Assembly (NCBI RefSeq): GCF_004011695.2
Contig: NC_082407.1
Coordinates: 558,001 to 622,000, forward strand
Source of the DNA: Ascochyta rabiei
Taxonomy: Eukaryota; Ascomycota; Dothideomycetes; Pleosporales; Didymellaceae
DNA: 64,000 nucleotides
Reading direction: 5' to 3'
The notes beneath the pieces are model-generated. The model worked only from the letters and a program-made list of their open reading frames with translations. It searched no databases and was not told the origin of the DNA. Of this stretch, positions 43,563 through 56,187 are shown piece by piece. The translations under genes were made by a program, and so were the position numbers. Positions within the stretch are counted from its first letter, which is position 1, and every line of letters starts with the position of its first letter.

Positions 43563-45377
43563 GTACAGATCGTGTGCAGCCAGGCCAAGTTCATGTCGCA
43601 GTCGAGTCGCAGTCGCAGTCCAAGTCCAGACTCCAGACTGTCGAGCTTCTACCCTGAGCGGTTGACGCGCAAAGCCTATTAACAGACAAGTTATTGCCTC
43701 TCGTTCGAGCTTGACCAGAGCAGCAGCCGCAGGATGCTTATCCTGGCTGCATGGCGCTGCCAAGATCTTCCATGCGCCTTCATTCGTTTAAAGCGACAGT
43801 TGACAGCTTCTGCCGCTAATGGATGCTTCGAAGCCTGCCCTGGTCTTCCGTGTGGAGCCACGGTGCAAGTCGAGGGTGCAGCGCCAGGACAATGACGGTC
43901 AACCTCTTGCTCGATCATCTCTGCAGCCTGGCTTCCCTGCGCACGTTCAGGAACGCGGCCTCGCCGAAGAGACCCCTAGCCCAAGTACCCGGGTCTGCAA
44001 TGCCAGCAACGTGGTCGGCCGCACACGTGCCGAGCGTGTAACGATTCTGTCGTGTCCTGATCGCGGGAGCAGCCGACCAGACATCGCAGAGCTTTCACAT
44101 CAAAGTTACCTGCTCGTCGAATGGAAGCCTTTCAGAAACGGGGTCGACGGTGAAGTGTCAGCGTGACCTACCTAGGGAGGCGTTCCTGAGCCCACGGGAC
44201 AACCTTGTACTTGCAGCCATGTCGTCAAAGCATCTTATGGACCAGGCAGTTGTCGTCGCCCAAAACTCACCCCTTAGCGGGACACAACGGAGGATCAGCC
44301 GCAGCCTTGTTGCAGGCAGTGGTCATGAGAACTAATCCGACAATTCGGTACATGCATGAATCATCAGCCTCCACGAACAAATTCGCCTCCAATCTTGGAA
44401 GACTTCATGCGCGCATCTTCGGCCCATGCAGTCACGTTCTGGCAACGTCGCTACCAATTTCCAATGGCGGAGGCGTGTGGCAAGCGTCTGTCAAGTAGAA
44501 GCCGTACCTTGGGGAGACGTCGGTTGTGCAGGCGACCCTCGATGGTGAAGCGCCTGCCGTCTGAGCCCTGCATGCCATGGCCGCTGGTAATTCGCCGAGG
44601 TAACATGACAGATGCGCCCCAATTCAGCCACGGTTCATCTTCACGCCTAGCCATACAAAGCACACAAAGCTCTATCGACATACGACATCGAATCTCAGAT
44701 CGTGGAGATGTGGCCGACGGATGTGGCATGAAGCCGAAGCACCACGTCGCCGGCACGGTGGGCGTGAGGGCGACCGCCCGGCGCCATCCATCTCTCCTGC
44801 GTCGATCGGCGTCCGTCTTGCCTTGGGTCCAGGGTGGTGTTGCAAAACACAGGCAAATACACTAAACGACGTTTCTGCCCCTTTATTGTGTACAGCTGAT
44901 TGATTTGCTTTGATGATGTGTAGGACGTGTTAAGGGCTGGGTAGGTGTGCCATGGTGATTTGTCATCGAGGCTAGCACCAGGCGAGGTGCAATCTACCTA
45001 TGTAGGAACAGGCCCACTATGCCGTTCGCAGTGCTGTCGACCATGGAAGCCTTGGAAGCCATGCCATGTGCGAAGATCCACCCCAAAGGCAAAGCGGCAC
45101 TGACACGGTGTCAGAGAAAAGCTCAATCCCCATGTAGCAAAGTGGATGGACACGCGCCATCTTGACTCAGCATCTCGTAATCGCCTATCAGACGGAGCTT
45201 CTCGAGCCCGCGCCTGTGAGACACCAACGGGCGGCAATGTGGCTCTGGATTTCTTGCCGCACGATTCAGCCAGTGCACCCGCCACTACTGTCTCAGCTCT
45301 TCAGACGTACCGTATATGCGTGCTGGGTACACGGTAGCTAGAGACAGCTGCCGGTATGTTTTGCAGCCAAGGCAACC

Positions 45378-45393
45378 GGGGGGGGGGGGGGGG
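45378..45393. repeat. Poly-G tract, 16 bases
   Basis: An uninterrupted run of 16 G. The length may be unreliable in an assembly. Confidence 0.9.
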
Positions 45394-46157
45394 CTCTGTG
45401 TCGCCGTGCAACAGGAAGGGCAATCAGCGGCCATACGTGACGATTGCCTTTTGGCGTCTCGTCTCCTACAACAGCGAGCGCCTCCAGCAGATGGAGAGCA
45501 AGTGTTTTCCGAGGGCTCTTGTTCTTCGCTCTCCACTTTAGCAGCAGTATTAGCAAACCAGCCAGCACACCCCTACGGCCCAGCGCCAGACACCCCCACA
45601 GCACCCTAACGGCAGTTCCCAGCTGCTGCGGCACGCTCCAGCAAGTCCCCAAGTCGCATCCGTCCCCTCACGACCGGACAGGGCGTGCGATTAACCCTCG
45701 CCCACCCGGCGTGCATCTGCCCCTTCAAACACTCGTAGTGTGCACACAGGCGCCACTGCACGCGTGAACCACGCTGCGAACCTGCTGCCCTCGATTCTCC
45801 AAACCCCCGGCATGCTAGAGGTCGACTCCACCTAGGCTCCTACATGCCTTGATCTGCCGTATACCCTAACATTGCCTGCCCGGCGCTGCGGAGATTTCGC
45901 TCCCGCGGTTACATTAGCAGCCTTGGACGGCCTCACCACCGCTCTCAGCTGAACTTTGCACCCTTCGACCTTGTCTGCCGTCGGCGGCCCAGAGTTACAT
46001 TTCGCACTCGCACAGTCCAGGAGCGCCCTGCCATTGGCTAGCGACCGCCCATTACGACGTCCACTTAGCGCACCGCCGCCAACCCCGCGATCGCAACAAC
46101 GCCAGCAGCAACGCCCGCGGCGAAGTCAGCAGCACTGTTGCGGTGCAAACTGACGAC

Positions 46158-46364
46158 ATGCCAGAGACGTCAGGACGGCCGCTGCTGCCTCAGACGGCTC
46201 AGATGCAGAGCTTCACCTTCGCGCCGCCCACGCTGGCGCCCCGTGAGAACCAACGCAGTGAGTTGCGCGCGCCTCGCAACCTGCCGCAGACCGGCATCGT
46301 GACTGACCACGCCGAGCAGACTATGTCTTCGTCGACGAGCACAACAGACACAAACGCCTCAAAG
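46158..46364 (+). other. Upstream exon-like frame of the Zn2Cys6 gene, out of phase
   Basis: A 69-codon frame (MPETSGRPLLPQTAQMQSFT, ending TSTTDTNASK) is followed by a good intron (46365-46417, GTGCGC, CTGAC branch, TATGTAG). Splicing it to the zinc-finger exon, however, gives an immediate TGA. It may be a translated upstream frame in the leader, an exon with another acceptor, or evidence of a 1-2 nt error. Confidence 0.4.
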
Positions 46365-46419
46365 GTGCGCCACTCCAACGCGACCCTTGTTTGCCCTGCT
46401 GACACGTGTCTATGTAGTG

Positions 46420-49129
46420 ATGAGAGCATGTGAAGGTTGTCGCAGGCGTAAGATCAAATGCGACGCCGCAACAACTAACGCCTGGCCGTGTGCCGCGTGC
46501 ATTCGTCTGAAGCTCAATTGTGTCCCACCCACTGTCAGCTACGACAAAGACTTTAATGGAAACTCGCAAACCTTTGAACTGGAACCGAGGCCCGAGGAGT
46601 ATGCGCAGCCAGGCGCATCTTCCCAACACGACTACCCGCGTCATCCGTCCATGCCGCACATCATGCCTCACCAAATGCCCCCAAACCTGCCAACACCCGT
46701 CTCTGCCATGTACCAGTCTTCGCCCTATTCGGACCCACAAGCCCAGGACGCCATGCACTACCCCTCCATGTCTCAACCGCAGCAGAACATGAGCTACCCA
46801 CCCCAGCAGGCTTACTCTCAACCTTCAGCAGCACCTCCAGCGATGGTCATGACTCCGCCTGAATCCGAGCCCCACTGGAGGAGCGAGTCCATCTCCAGCC
46901 TCACAGATGTTTTGGGCGAGCTCAAGATCGACCACACCGCAATCGCGCCTTACATCACCAATCAAAAGAAGGCACTGGCAGAAACACCTGCGCAAGAGGA
47001 GTACGAGGTGCAGCTACCGGCGTCCGTCAGCTTGGACCACATTGTTCGCATCCCACCAGAGATGATGCCTTCGGAGGAGCAAGCGCTGCAGTACTTCGAC
47101 TATTTCTTCACCAACATCCATCCTTACGTCCCGGTTGTCAACAAGTCCTACTTTTATCAGCAATGGCAGAGCGCACGCGACTCTATTTCTCCACTCATGC
47201 TCGAGGCCATCTTTGCGTGCTCGACTATGATGCTCGGCGATGTTGACGAGGGCAACAAGTGGTTGGCTCTTGCGTCCAGTCAGTTGTCTTCGTGGAGATC
47301 ACGGCCCACGTGTGTTGCTAACATCTACCAGAACACGAAGAGAGCTTCAAGGACGTTTCCCGGCTGAGCACGATGCAAGGCATGGTCCTTTTACTCAAGG
47401 CACGTGAGGGCTCGCCGAAGCGCGGTTATTTCTGGCGTTCCTGGATGGCAGTCGTTAGCCTTACGGCCATGGCAAAAGATCTGGAGTTGCACGAACACTA
47501 TGACACGCACCAAATGGGCAAATCGTGCGGATCCACGGCTCACGACTGCGTTGCCAAGACAAGGGTTTGGCAGATGTGTCTTGTGTACGAAGCTATGATC
47601 GGTGGTCCTCAAGGTGAGTTGTGTCCCTTGAACTCGCGGGGAAATTGCTTACTAGTATGGCAGGACGCTATGACTACAGCGTTGATCTAGACACCGTGGA
47701 TTTCGAGATGCCAAGACCAACGCCTGGTCAGGATCCCACAGAATACCAGATAGCTCGGCAGTTTACCCTGTACATTCGAGTCGCAAAGAACGTGTACCTG
47801 TCAGCCTTGATGTACGGAAAGCTGCGGAAGAAGACGGCAGACTGGGCCCTGGAGCCGGCATTCGTTGCTCACAACGCGGATTTTTCTCTCTGGCAGCGTG
47901 AACTGCCCGAAGACCTCCAGATCTCCTACCCACCGGACAACTCAGCGCCTTGGATTCCATCGCACTATCTGGCAAATTTGCACAGTTATCAGGCTCTGGC
48001 GATTGTTATGCATTTCAGGCCTCAAGTCAATGCAGTCTCTGAATCGTATGACGGCATCTGGAAGCAGCATATGATGACATGCTACTCGGCCGCAAAGACC
48101 ATGTGCAAGCTACAAGAAGCGATCCTGAAGACATACGGCATGCCTGGTTTACTGTGCATGCTGCGAGGCATGAGTTTCACAATCTACTCAGTCCTTACCT
48201 GCACTATGCTTCATCTCGTAAGTCCACTCACGCAACCTTGTGCTCTCGCAGCTAACCATGCAGGTCGCCATTACTTGCCCCGACCCAGACATTAATCGAG
48301 ACGCTCGAGACTTCTTCGTAAGGCATATGCGAGTTCTAGAGGCTTGTGCTCCGTCCTGGCCGATGCCCGAGATGCAAGCGCAGGTAAACAGCCTGCGTCA
48401 AGCTTTTTCGGCGGACGTCACAAAATCGTTCGAGCTCAAAGCCACATTCCCGTTCGGAAGCCCACAGGTGGCCCCCCAGTCAAGCCCTCTAAGCAACCAA
48501 GGCTCTTACCGACCTCGTCACCCGAGTCATCCTTCGCCCTTGGAACAACCAGGTCAGATCAACTACCATGCCCATCCCATCACTCCACCGGTATCGGCAG
48601 CCGACCTCGGTTCAAAGACTGACTCTCCTGTAGCCCAGTCTCTGGTCATGATGGCGTCTGGTCAGCGTGCGCCTCAAGCAGGTGCGGGTATGCAGATGCA
48701 GGAGAACGTGCAGTGGAATCCGCAACGCATTTTTGAGTAGGCTATCAAACTATCTCATCTAGACACAAAACACTAACGCCTTGTAGTCAGTGGAACGTAG
48801 CCTTCGGTACTCCTCCCCCCACCGCGTCCTCCTCGTCTTCCCCGCCGCTAAGACCCCCACCCCCAGGCACGAACTACGACATGCGTCCCCAGGACAGCAA
48901 TCCGCCAAACTACCAGCTACCGAACGTTTCGCCACAACAAAGCGGCATCCAAGGAGCTCCGGGTCAACTGCCTCCATCCTCCAGTTACCCTGGTGCGAAT
49001 CCGACCTACGTCACCCCAACCATGTGGCAAGATGTAGTTGCCAGTTCCTTCCAGGATGGGCTGAAGCGAAGATGGGACCAAGGCAGCTCCTCCATGGTCG
49101 ATCAATCCATGTACAAACGGACACGATGA
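46420..49129 (+). CDS. Zn2Cys6 transcription factor, at least five exons
   Basis: Exons are 46420-47278, 47332-47613, 47664-48217, 48264-48736 and 48787-49129. All four introns are GT-AG, 46-53 bp, with matching phases, giving 836 aa. The zinc cluster is at the very start: MRACEGCRRRKIKCD and then WPCAACIRLKLNC, spacing C-2-C-6-C-9-C-2-C-6-C. A Pro/Gln/Met-rich linker of about 120 residues follows. The fungal regulator middle domain is seen as EQALQYFDYFFTNIHPYVPV, then GMVLLLKAREGSPKRGYFWR and ELPEDLQISYPPDNSAPWIP. The C-terminal third is Pro/Ser/Gln-rich and may activate transcription. It binds DNA as a nuclear regulator; targets are unknown. The true N-terminus is uncertain because the first Cys is only residue 4 and an upstream exon-like frame exists. 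Confidence 0.85.
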
Positions 49130-52100
49130 TCTGGACACCCGGAGCGAGCCAAAACGCATTTCAACGCAACGCAACGAGTGGGATCAAGTCAGTGCCTTTT
49201 CCTGGAGGCATGGAGTGATGAGCCAGCAACCAGACTTGGGTTTGACGCTGTGTGCCTCCCCAAACGCTGGTCGAGAGCACCAGCTAATCACGACGTGGAT
49301 ACGTTGGTAAACATGGCGTCGTGCACCAAGAAGAAAAGGTGCGTGACGTATCGTCACGGGTCGACGCCCAAGCAACTCTCGGGGAACGGCATGGCGTGGA
49401 CCTGCTTCATGGACCACTGATGAGTCGAGGGACCCTCGTCGCGATGGAAACTGCACTTCGTATTTTCTGCACCTCAGCATTGCGTGGGTGGATACCCTTC
49501 GCCGTGGACAAGTGAGGGTCGCGGACATGACTCGAATTTAGCGCAACTGTACAGTATCAATAATTCGCCTTGCGCTACAGACAGGGAACGACGAAAATGA
49601 CGGATAGATGGGATCAGGGGGGTGCTCACCATCTGGAATGGTCGCTACTGTACAATGCAATGCACGCCTACTTCTGGCCGACACGACTGCGGCCCTTATT
49701 GGCCATCGACCTTCCTCTTTCGTGCATGGCTTCTCTTGATCTCATGTGTGGGATATCGGCAACTTCCGACTGCGATGATACCTGACGATTAAGACCAACT
49801 TGAACAGCATTATCCGCGACACATGATATCAATTGGTGGTCCTTGCTTTACTTGTCAACATGTAGGACGTGTTTCTCTGGCGGTCACAGCTAGCAACGAG
49901 CACACTGACCTCGGCGCCTGCACAAATCCGTTACCCAGTCGAAGGTTATTCAACTATTGCAAGCGAGCCGCTTTTGATTCTTCGCCGTGTCCATGTGCCG
50001 CAGAATTACGCATGCTCGCAAGCCACTCGCATCACAGCAATTTGATCTGCCTTGATGAACGGCGAAGGGCTGCGAGTGCTACCATTAGCGCGGGTCAACT
50101 GCTGGTATTGCACCAATCAGGGCTTTGCACGTGGGTACATGAAGCATCGCACTCGCATGTCCTTCCTCGCTCTCCAATGGCAGGGAAGTAGACGCGAGGG
50201 TGGGCGACGCATGTCACGGAAGACAACAGGCTATGTCTCCAGGACCTGCGCCAAGTAGGTACCTGCAGCGCATGGCGACATCCCGCGCACCCTGTAATGT
50301 GCGTCTGGAAACCACGCAAGGCAAGCGGGCTGCAGCCCGCACTTCCACCAGCTCCTCCAATTCCACTGGATCAACCTTGAGCCCGTGCTCGAGGCAATAT
50401 CGAGCACCCCTCTGACACGCAATGTTCCCGAGGCACAGCCCGAGCCATTGATTGGCGTCCGGCGAAGATTTGCATGTGAAGTTAAGCCCGGGCACGCTGC
50501 CGTTCAAGGTTGGCTTCCTTCCAGCGCATGGGTCTCCTTCATGGAGAGACGACGGACGCTTCGGGCCTAGCGCGGGCGCAAGAGTGCAGCACGCGCTGCT
50601 GTACGAGTACACCGCACTCCACACTATGCGAAGGAGCAAGTGACCAAACGGCCTCTTGGCTTGTGCCGTATGCGTTCAATGCAGGAGGAGGTGCATAACA
50701 GCATTCGAAGCCAACTGGGCACGTGATGCGGCCGCGATGTCTTCGAGCGTTTCTGGCCTGGCTGGTCACATCGGCCGTGATACTACCTACCTACCTAAGC
50801 CGTCCCACGGCGACTGCGTGAGGGTATACCGTGCCCTGCGGACGGCTACGGCAGCCACTCCCTGTCTCACATCCTGCGGACGGACAGGCCACCAGGGCCG
50901 CACCATCCTGCCCGAGTTCCTCAAGTTCCTGAAATCATCGAGTCAGGCTGCCGCCCAGATAGCACCCGTCTTGTTTTCCCCGATTTTTGCGCACGTTGTT
51001 CGCCGGTTAAGGTGGACTTTCGAGATCAACGGCCCGTGGAAGGAAAGATGACGAGGCAATAGATTGAGGTGTCGTAGGAGGATTCGCTACAGAGTCGATC
51101 TTGTAACTGCGGCTGCACGTCGTCTCCACGTTCCATTGCCACTGTGGATGCAGCGTCGAGCATGGCCTCGAAAGACATGAAGATGTGCAGCCCTATGTAA
51201 CGGTCTCCTGGGCTTTCCCCTTGGACTCCGGCTAGTACCGAATGTACCGAGAACGGCGCGGTGACCTATTTTCTTTTGATTGTCCACACACTCTATTTAG
51301 ATGTGTAGCATCTGACTGTGGTAGTTGGTCCGTGCGTCACGCTGGCCAAGCCCTACGCTAAAGAGATCTCACAGCTCTGCACTGCGAGACAGTCTGCCGC
51401 TGGGATTGTTCCTGTTGGATCACACGGATAGCAGAGCTCTTGCATGTCCAATCTGCGCTTCTGAGATACTTCACCCGCTCACAAAACGTACGTAGACCAG
51501 CTACCACAGTCCACAGGCCGTCAGATCAGCCCTATGGACCCAACCCACCACGCTACGTAAAGTCACTACGAAACGCTGCATGGCACAGCAAACCAAACCA
51601 AACCAGCACCTACCAACTCTCCCATCATCTCGCATCCATCAAAGCACCTCACCTCCCACAACCCTCCCAACTCCCCACCCCGTCTCCACAAAACCCATCG
51701 CGCGAGACCTCGGCGAACGCACGTTCACTGCAAGCACCCACGCATCTCCACCTGCCGAGACGAGACGCCCGGGCCCTCTCCTCCTGGCGCGCGCTCGCGA
51801 AAAACTGTGGAACCAAGCTGTCGCAGATGCCAATAGCCTGAAACCGTCTTCTGACTTGGTGCGGTGAAACGGGCATCTGCCATCGGATGATTGTTTTCCG
51901 TGTGTGAAGGAGGAGGGTTGGCGTACGGCGGGGGAGGCTTCGGTCCGATGGGGTAGATTGATGTATATGTCGGCATGGGCTGGCCGAGGTGCTGGATTGA
52001 GGTTGTGGTGTTGAGTCGTGGTGCGTGGGTCGAGGCCGTTGATGGGTATCTCTCAGACTTGAGATGTTGGTTTGGGTGCGTGCGCGCGTGCGTGCTTGCG

Positions 52101-52767
52101 TGGTTGTCATACAGCTGCGTTGATTCCTCGCCCAGATGTGTGCTTAGTGAATACCGTGCAGGCCAGCACTTTCGTCAAAAGCGTGGGTTTCGCATTGCTG
52201 GGAGTTCAGGCTCTGATGGCTATGTTATGCCGTGACCGTAGGAAGGTCAGAACGACCTGATTTCTGATTTCAGGTTGCTACGCTCTGCTGTTTTTAGTTA
52301 AACTTGGGTGATGTACTGAGCTTCCTTTTTTTCTTCTCTTCTTCTTCTTCTTCTTCTTCTTTGGATGGCGGTTCTTTCTCGGTCGGCAGCACGACCTTCG
52401 TGGCTCCATTCCATGCGTCCCTTTAGTTTTTGTGTAATGTGCTGATTAAATGAGTCTACCAAGATGATCATCATTTGTCTATCTGTCTACAGAGCCTTGG
52501 ACTGTCGAGTTGACCTTTGTAAACGCGCATACGAGACTCTTGCCGTTTTAGAGAACCGCAATGCTCTAGTGTCATCTCACTCAGGTACCGCTCTTGTCTT
52601 TTGGACTTCGCGGTTGACGTCAGACCTGGCCGCTCTTACCTTCACCTTCACTTCACGTCAAGTGGCTGGTCTATTTCTGCCCATGTTACTCTATCCCCTC
52701 ACACACACACTGCGCATCTTACCAGTATCATCAGCTCACCTCAACACAACTAACTTCACGGCTCGCC
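49130..52767. other. 3.6-kb interval with no supported gene
   Basis: Apart from a CTT microsatellite, only short frames of biased composition occur on both strands. I see no splice-consistent gene, no RNA gene and no transposon. The last 100 bp before 52768 are the leader of the F-box gene. Confidence 0.45.
52332..52362. repeat. CTT trinucleotide microsatellite
   Basis: About nine CTT units in a T/C-rich tract. Confidence 0.9.
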
Positions 52768-54267
52768 ATGGCGGCAGCGTCACCGTCTCACACAGCACAG
52801 CCATGCCTCATCAACGACCTGCCCGCGGAACTCCTAGAAAAAATTCTTCTCCAAACCGTCCAAAGTGTCGTGCCGCCTGTGGACCAAGGCAAAAGCGGCA
52901 TCAAGAGCTTACGCTAGAAACAAGAGTGGGACCTTGAAGGACCTTTTTCAATGAGGTTGTTGCAGATCCGGCTCGTCAGTCGCAAGTTCCGCGATTTGGC
53001 ATGGAGGGCGTTTGGCAAACTGCTAGGCGAGACTGTTTTCGACGTCGCTTCTCAGGAGAGCATGAATACGATCCATGCTATTGCCGGACAACGCAAGCTA
53101 TTGCCTTGGATGCAAAAGCTCACGTTTTCCTGCAACGTTTTCCTTGGTGAAGTGGGTGATGACCCTATCTTTAGTGGAAAGGGACGAGAGGAAACAGACT
53201 GGTTACGGTTTTCCTTCAAGTGTTGGATTGCAGATGTCGACTTTGGAGTTTCTGAGATGGAGTCTCTCTCTCAGCTACCGAGCTGGAAGGTCATGAACAC
53301 AAGTCTGGTCAATTCTATGCGAGCATTCAACAATGTGGAGAGGATAACTTACGTTTGGGACGAAGATCTGCCTCCGCAACATTACAAAAACCTATGGCTC
53401 CATAAAACTGGACAGAACACCACACCGGAGTACCCCAGGAATGAGGCAATCTGTGCCCACTTTGGGCTCAGTTTCGTTATTGACGTACTGACTAGTGCGG
53501 GTATTCACCCCCGCTCACTCGATCTGGCTGTTGAGTTAGACAATACTTACGACTTCTTCACATACATGCCTTCGCAAGTGTTTCCGGATCTCTGCACCAA
53601 AGTTGAGTCACTCACGTTGAGAGACAAGTACTGTCCGGTAGCAAATCAAGATATGAATGTGGAAGTTCCTTCCATCGCTGTCACGAAAGCGACATTTCCA
53701 CTCTTGAAGTCGCTGACCATAGATCAAAATCACAACGATCTGAGGACTCCTGCCCCGTTTCCACTGGGGCACGAGGCGCCAATCTTGACACATCTCACGG
53801 TCTTGAATAGCGCCGATGAGGATCAATACATTCAGTCTCTGCTGGAGCACTACGGAAACCATCTGCAGCGCTTGGACCTGGAGAACATGGTACCCCAATG
53901 TTACGATGGCCTCTTCGATACGATTGCAGCTTTGAACCTGGAGACACTGCTCATTCGACAAGGATCTGAAGATGAGTGGATTGGTGCTTCGAAGGGTTTA
54001 GGCTGGCCTGAACATTGGCACACCTGGGATCCAGACCGGGACTACTACTTGTTGGCGAAAGATACTGTTCTCGAGCCGCGGTCGTACCGTGCATGCTGGG
54101 AGAGGTTTTGGTGCTGGCACAACATGGACATTGTTGTAAATTCGGCAGATGACCCTACTCCATACGAACCCTCGACCGAACGAGCAGCTTCGACGGTGCT
54201 TGCGGAAGAAGAAGAAGGCGATGAGCTACGGGTCGCTTTGGAAGCGGAAAATCGTGGTAGTGACTAA
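52768..54267 (+). pseudogene. F-box protein gene interrupted by one in-frame stop
   Basis: From the ATG at 52768 the frame reads MAAASPSHTAQPCLINDLPA, ELLEKILLQTV (start of an F-box), hits TAG at 52915-52917, and then continues in the same frame without another stop to 54267. Just past the TAG come KQEWDLEGPF and LLQIRLVSRKFRDLAWRAFG, the second half of the F-box. The remaining 400 residues are Leu-rich with strand-like repeats (VESLTLRDKY, LTHLTVLNSADE, LQRLDLENM), typical of fungal F-box substrate receptors of SCF ubiquitin ligases. The stop is one C-to-T step from CAG. If translation starts at 52951 a 438-aa protein without half of the F-box would be made. Whether the gene is dead, recently broken or misread is open. 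Confidence 0.7.
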
Positions 54268-55239
54268 GACGAGGTTTCGGAACAGGACGATGCATAGATC
54301 TGAATGGCAGAGTTACTGTACGAAATTCCAGGTCTGCACGATCTTGCGCTCTGGAAACATTAGTCTGTGTTTTTGTGATCGCTTCTTCCACCCCGTCACC
54401 CACCTCGCTCTTCTCAGCCCACAACATCCCCTCCACCGACCAACACTCCACCTTCCAGAAACTCGCTTCAGATCAATACCTTCACGATGTGCCGAGGTAG
54501 TGACAGCAGCTACAGTACTTTTGGGCCCAACTTTTTCATCTCCAGGCAAGAGATATCAACGTCTTCAACCTCTCCACCCCTTTCTCAACCTTCAACATCG
54601 CAATCTCAAGAACACGATATGCACTAGGTGAATCTAGCTCCAACGCCCCCGCGATGCGCCGACCCAGTGACCCAATCCACCGCACCCCTTGGCCCCTCTT
54701 CCACGCCCCAAAACAAAACCCCCCGGCATCCTTCACCTCCACTCCGTGCTCGGCCTCTACACCCTCGGCCTGGCCCGAGACAACTCGCATCCCACCATCC
54801 CTGCACGCCAGGGAAATCAGCGATCGGCATTTCTACACACGCGGCGCCATCGTCGTCGCCATCGTCCCGCACCACAGCGCGCTATTCCACACCCGGCGCT
54901 TACCTGGAGCACAACTTCACCACCACCGCCGCCGCCAGCACATGAGAATCAGCACAATTCCCAGACTGGACGTGGGGTGTTTTCGATGCGTGTGCAGACT
55001 GTTGGAATTGAGTTGGCGGGGTGTCGAATGTCTCGCTGGGGGAACAACGGGGAGCGGAGCGGTGGGTTTCTGCGGGTTGATGGAGTGAGTGTTTTTAATT
55101 GATTAGGATCTTGGGAACTGGGGACTGGGCTGGAAGGTTCAGTGTGTTTGGATGTATGCGGTGAGAGGAGCACGATAGCTTGGGAAAAGCTTGGGTTGGT
55201 GGGGTGGCTGGCGTTGAGGAGTCTGGCGCTTTAGTTTGT
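54268..55239. other. Intergenic, coding-like but unresolved
   Basis: Frames at 54480-54620 (a start reading MCRGSDSSYSTFGPNFFISR) and 54560-54900 look partly protein-like, but I could not join them into a consistent gene. Nothing else is recognised. Confidence 0.35.
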
Positions 55240-55902
55240 TTATCGGCCAGTGGTTGATGGCAATATTGCCCACGTCCATTGATAGTCTTTACGCCCAGGA
55301 CACCAATGGTGGCTTCGAAAGTCAGGGAAGGCCATATCTAGATACCGCAGCTGAGATACTGGAGCTTCTTGCAGTTGATGCTCGTAAGCAAAGGCAAGCA
55401 GTGCTGCCCAGTAAGGTATAGTGCATGCTGTGGAACTGGAGCGACTCCGGAGCCGGCAATGCATCACGAGGCTCAAGCGAAAGTTGTGATCGAAAGAGGC
55501 GAGACGTGAGTAGGAGATGGCGATTGACTGATTTGAGATGGGCGCAAAGCTGTGCTCTTGGAACTGTTGCTTGAATACGCAGAGGCGATCGGTCGACATC
55601 GGTGCGTCACAGTTCCAGCTGAATGAGTCGAGCCGTTGCAGACTGCTCAGACACTCTGCAATAACATGAGTATTCAAACAGTAGCTCTCATCGTCGCCTT
55701 GGAATGCAACAATCCTGTCAGCGGCATCAGTCAGCCGTTCAACCATCCGATATGTGATCTGTTGGTGGATCCCAGCGTCGACCAACGACTGAACGCTACA
55801 AGCCACAGCATCAGAGAAGTCTTTCAAACGTGTCGAAGCGAGTCTCAGGTGTTGCAGAACAGCAGCACGCACGAGGTGTAACTGCCTACGGTTAGCGGCC
55901 AA
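55240..55902 (-). CDS. Hypothetical protein, probably the 3' exon of a longer gene
   Basis: A 220-codon open frame of protein-like composition (HLVRAAVLQHLRLASTRLKD, then MVERLTDAADRIVAFQGDDE, ending ILPSTTGR). Just upstream on the same strand, separated by a good intron (GTAAGC, GCTAAC, CGTAG) at about 55896-55940, lies ASFEHLDDDVLHLILDC, which resembles the start of an F-box, but the phase with the conservative donor does not fit exactly. I therefore report only the open exon. Function unknown; an F-box-like protein is a guess. Confidence 0.45.
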   Translation of the reverse strand: MAANRRQLHLVRAAVLQHLRLASTRLKDFSDAVACSVQSLVDAGIHQQITYRMVERLTDAADRIVAFQGDDESYCLNTHVIAECLSSLQRLDSFSWNCDAPMSTDRLCVFKQQFQEHSFAPISNQSIAISYSRLASFDHNFRLSLVMHCRLRSRSSSTACTIPYWAALLAFAYEHQLQEAPVSQLRYLDMAFPDFRSHHWCPGRKDYQWTWAILPSTTGR

Positions 55903-55940
55903 TCAAAACGGTTGTAGAAGTGCTTACACAGTCAAGGATG

Positions 55941-56187
55941 AGGTGCAACACGTCGTCGTCCAAATGTTCGAAGCTGGCCCTATTCAGATTTGGACATCAT
56001 TCTGAGGGCGAGAGCTGGCTTGCACGTATGAGCCATGGAGGAGCTGTGAGGCAGCGAGCGTGGATGAGGAAGGCGTGCAGGATGCGAGCTAGTCTTCATT
56101 CAGCGTTAGCGTCCGCCCGGCAAGTTCCATGCTCGAAGCTCATCGTCGCAAGCTCCGTCACGACCACCGCCAGCAACGCTACACACG
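55941..56187. other. Upstream region shared with the complex I gene
   Basis: A divergent arrangement with the complex I subunit gene. No element is recognised beyond the short F-box-like stretch mentioned for the preceding gene. Confidence 0.4.

Larger units (their letters stand above)
43033..46157. other. 3.1-kb interval with no supported gene
   Basis: The stretch contains the CIA2 upstream region, a CGTAGTCTTTTT repeat (43501-43562), a 16-G run (45378-45393), and GC-rich DNA leading to the transcription factor. Small frames on both strands have skewed composition and no family resemblance. About 45900-46150 is likely promoter and leader of the regulator (inference). Confidence 0.45.
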
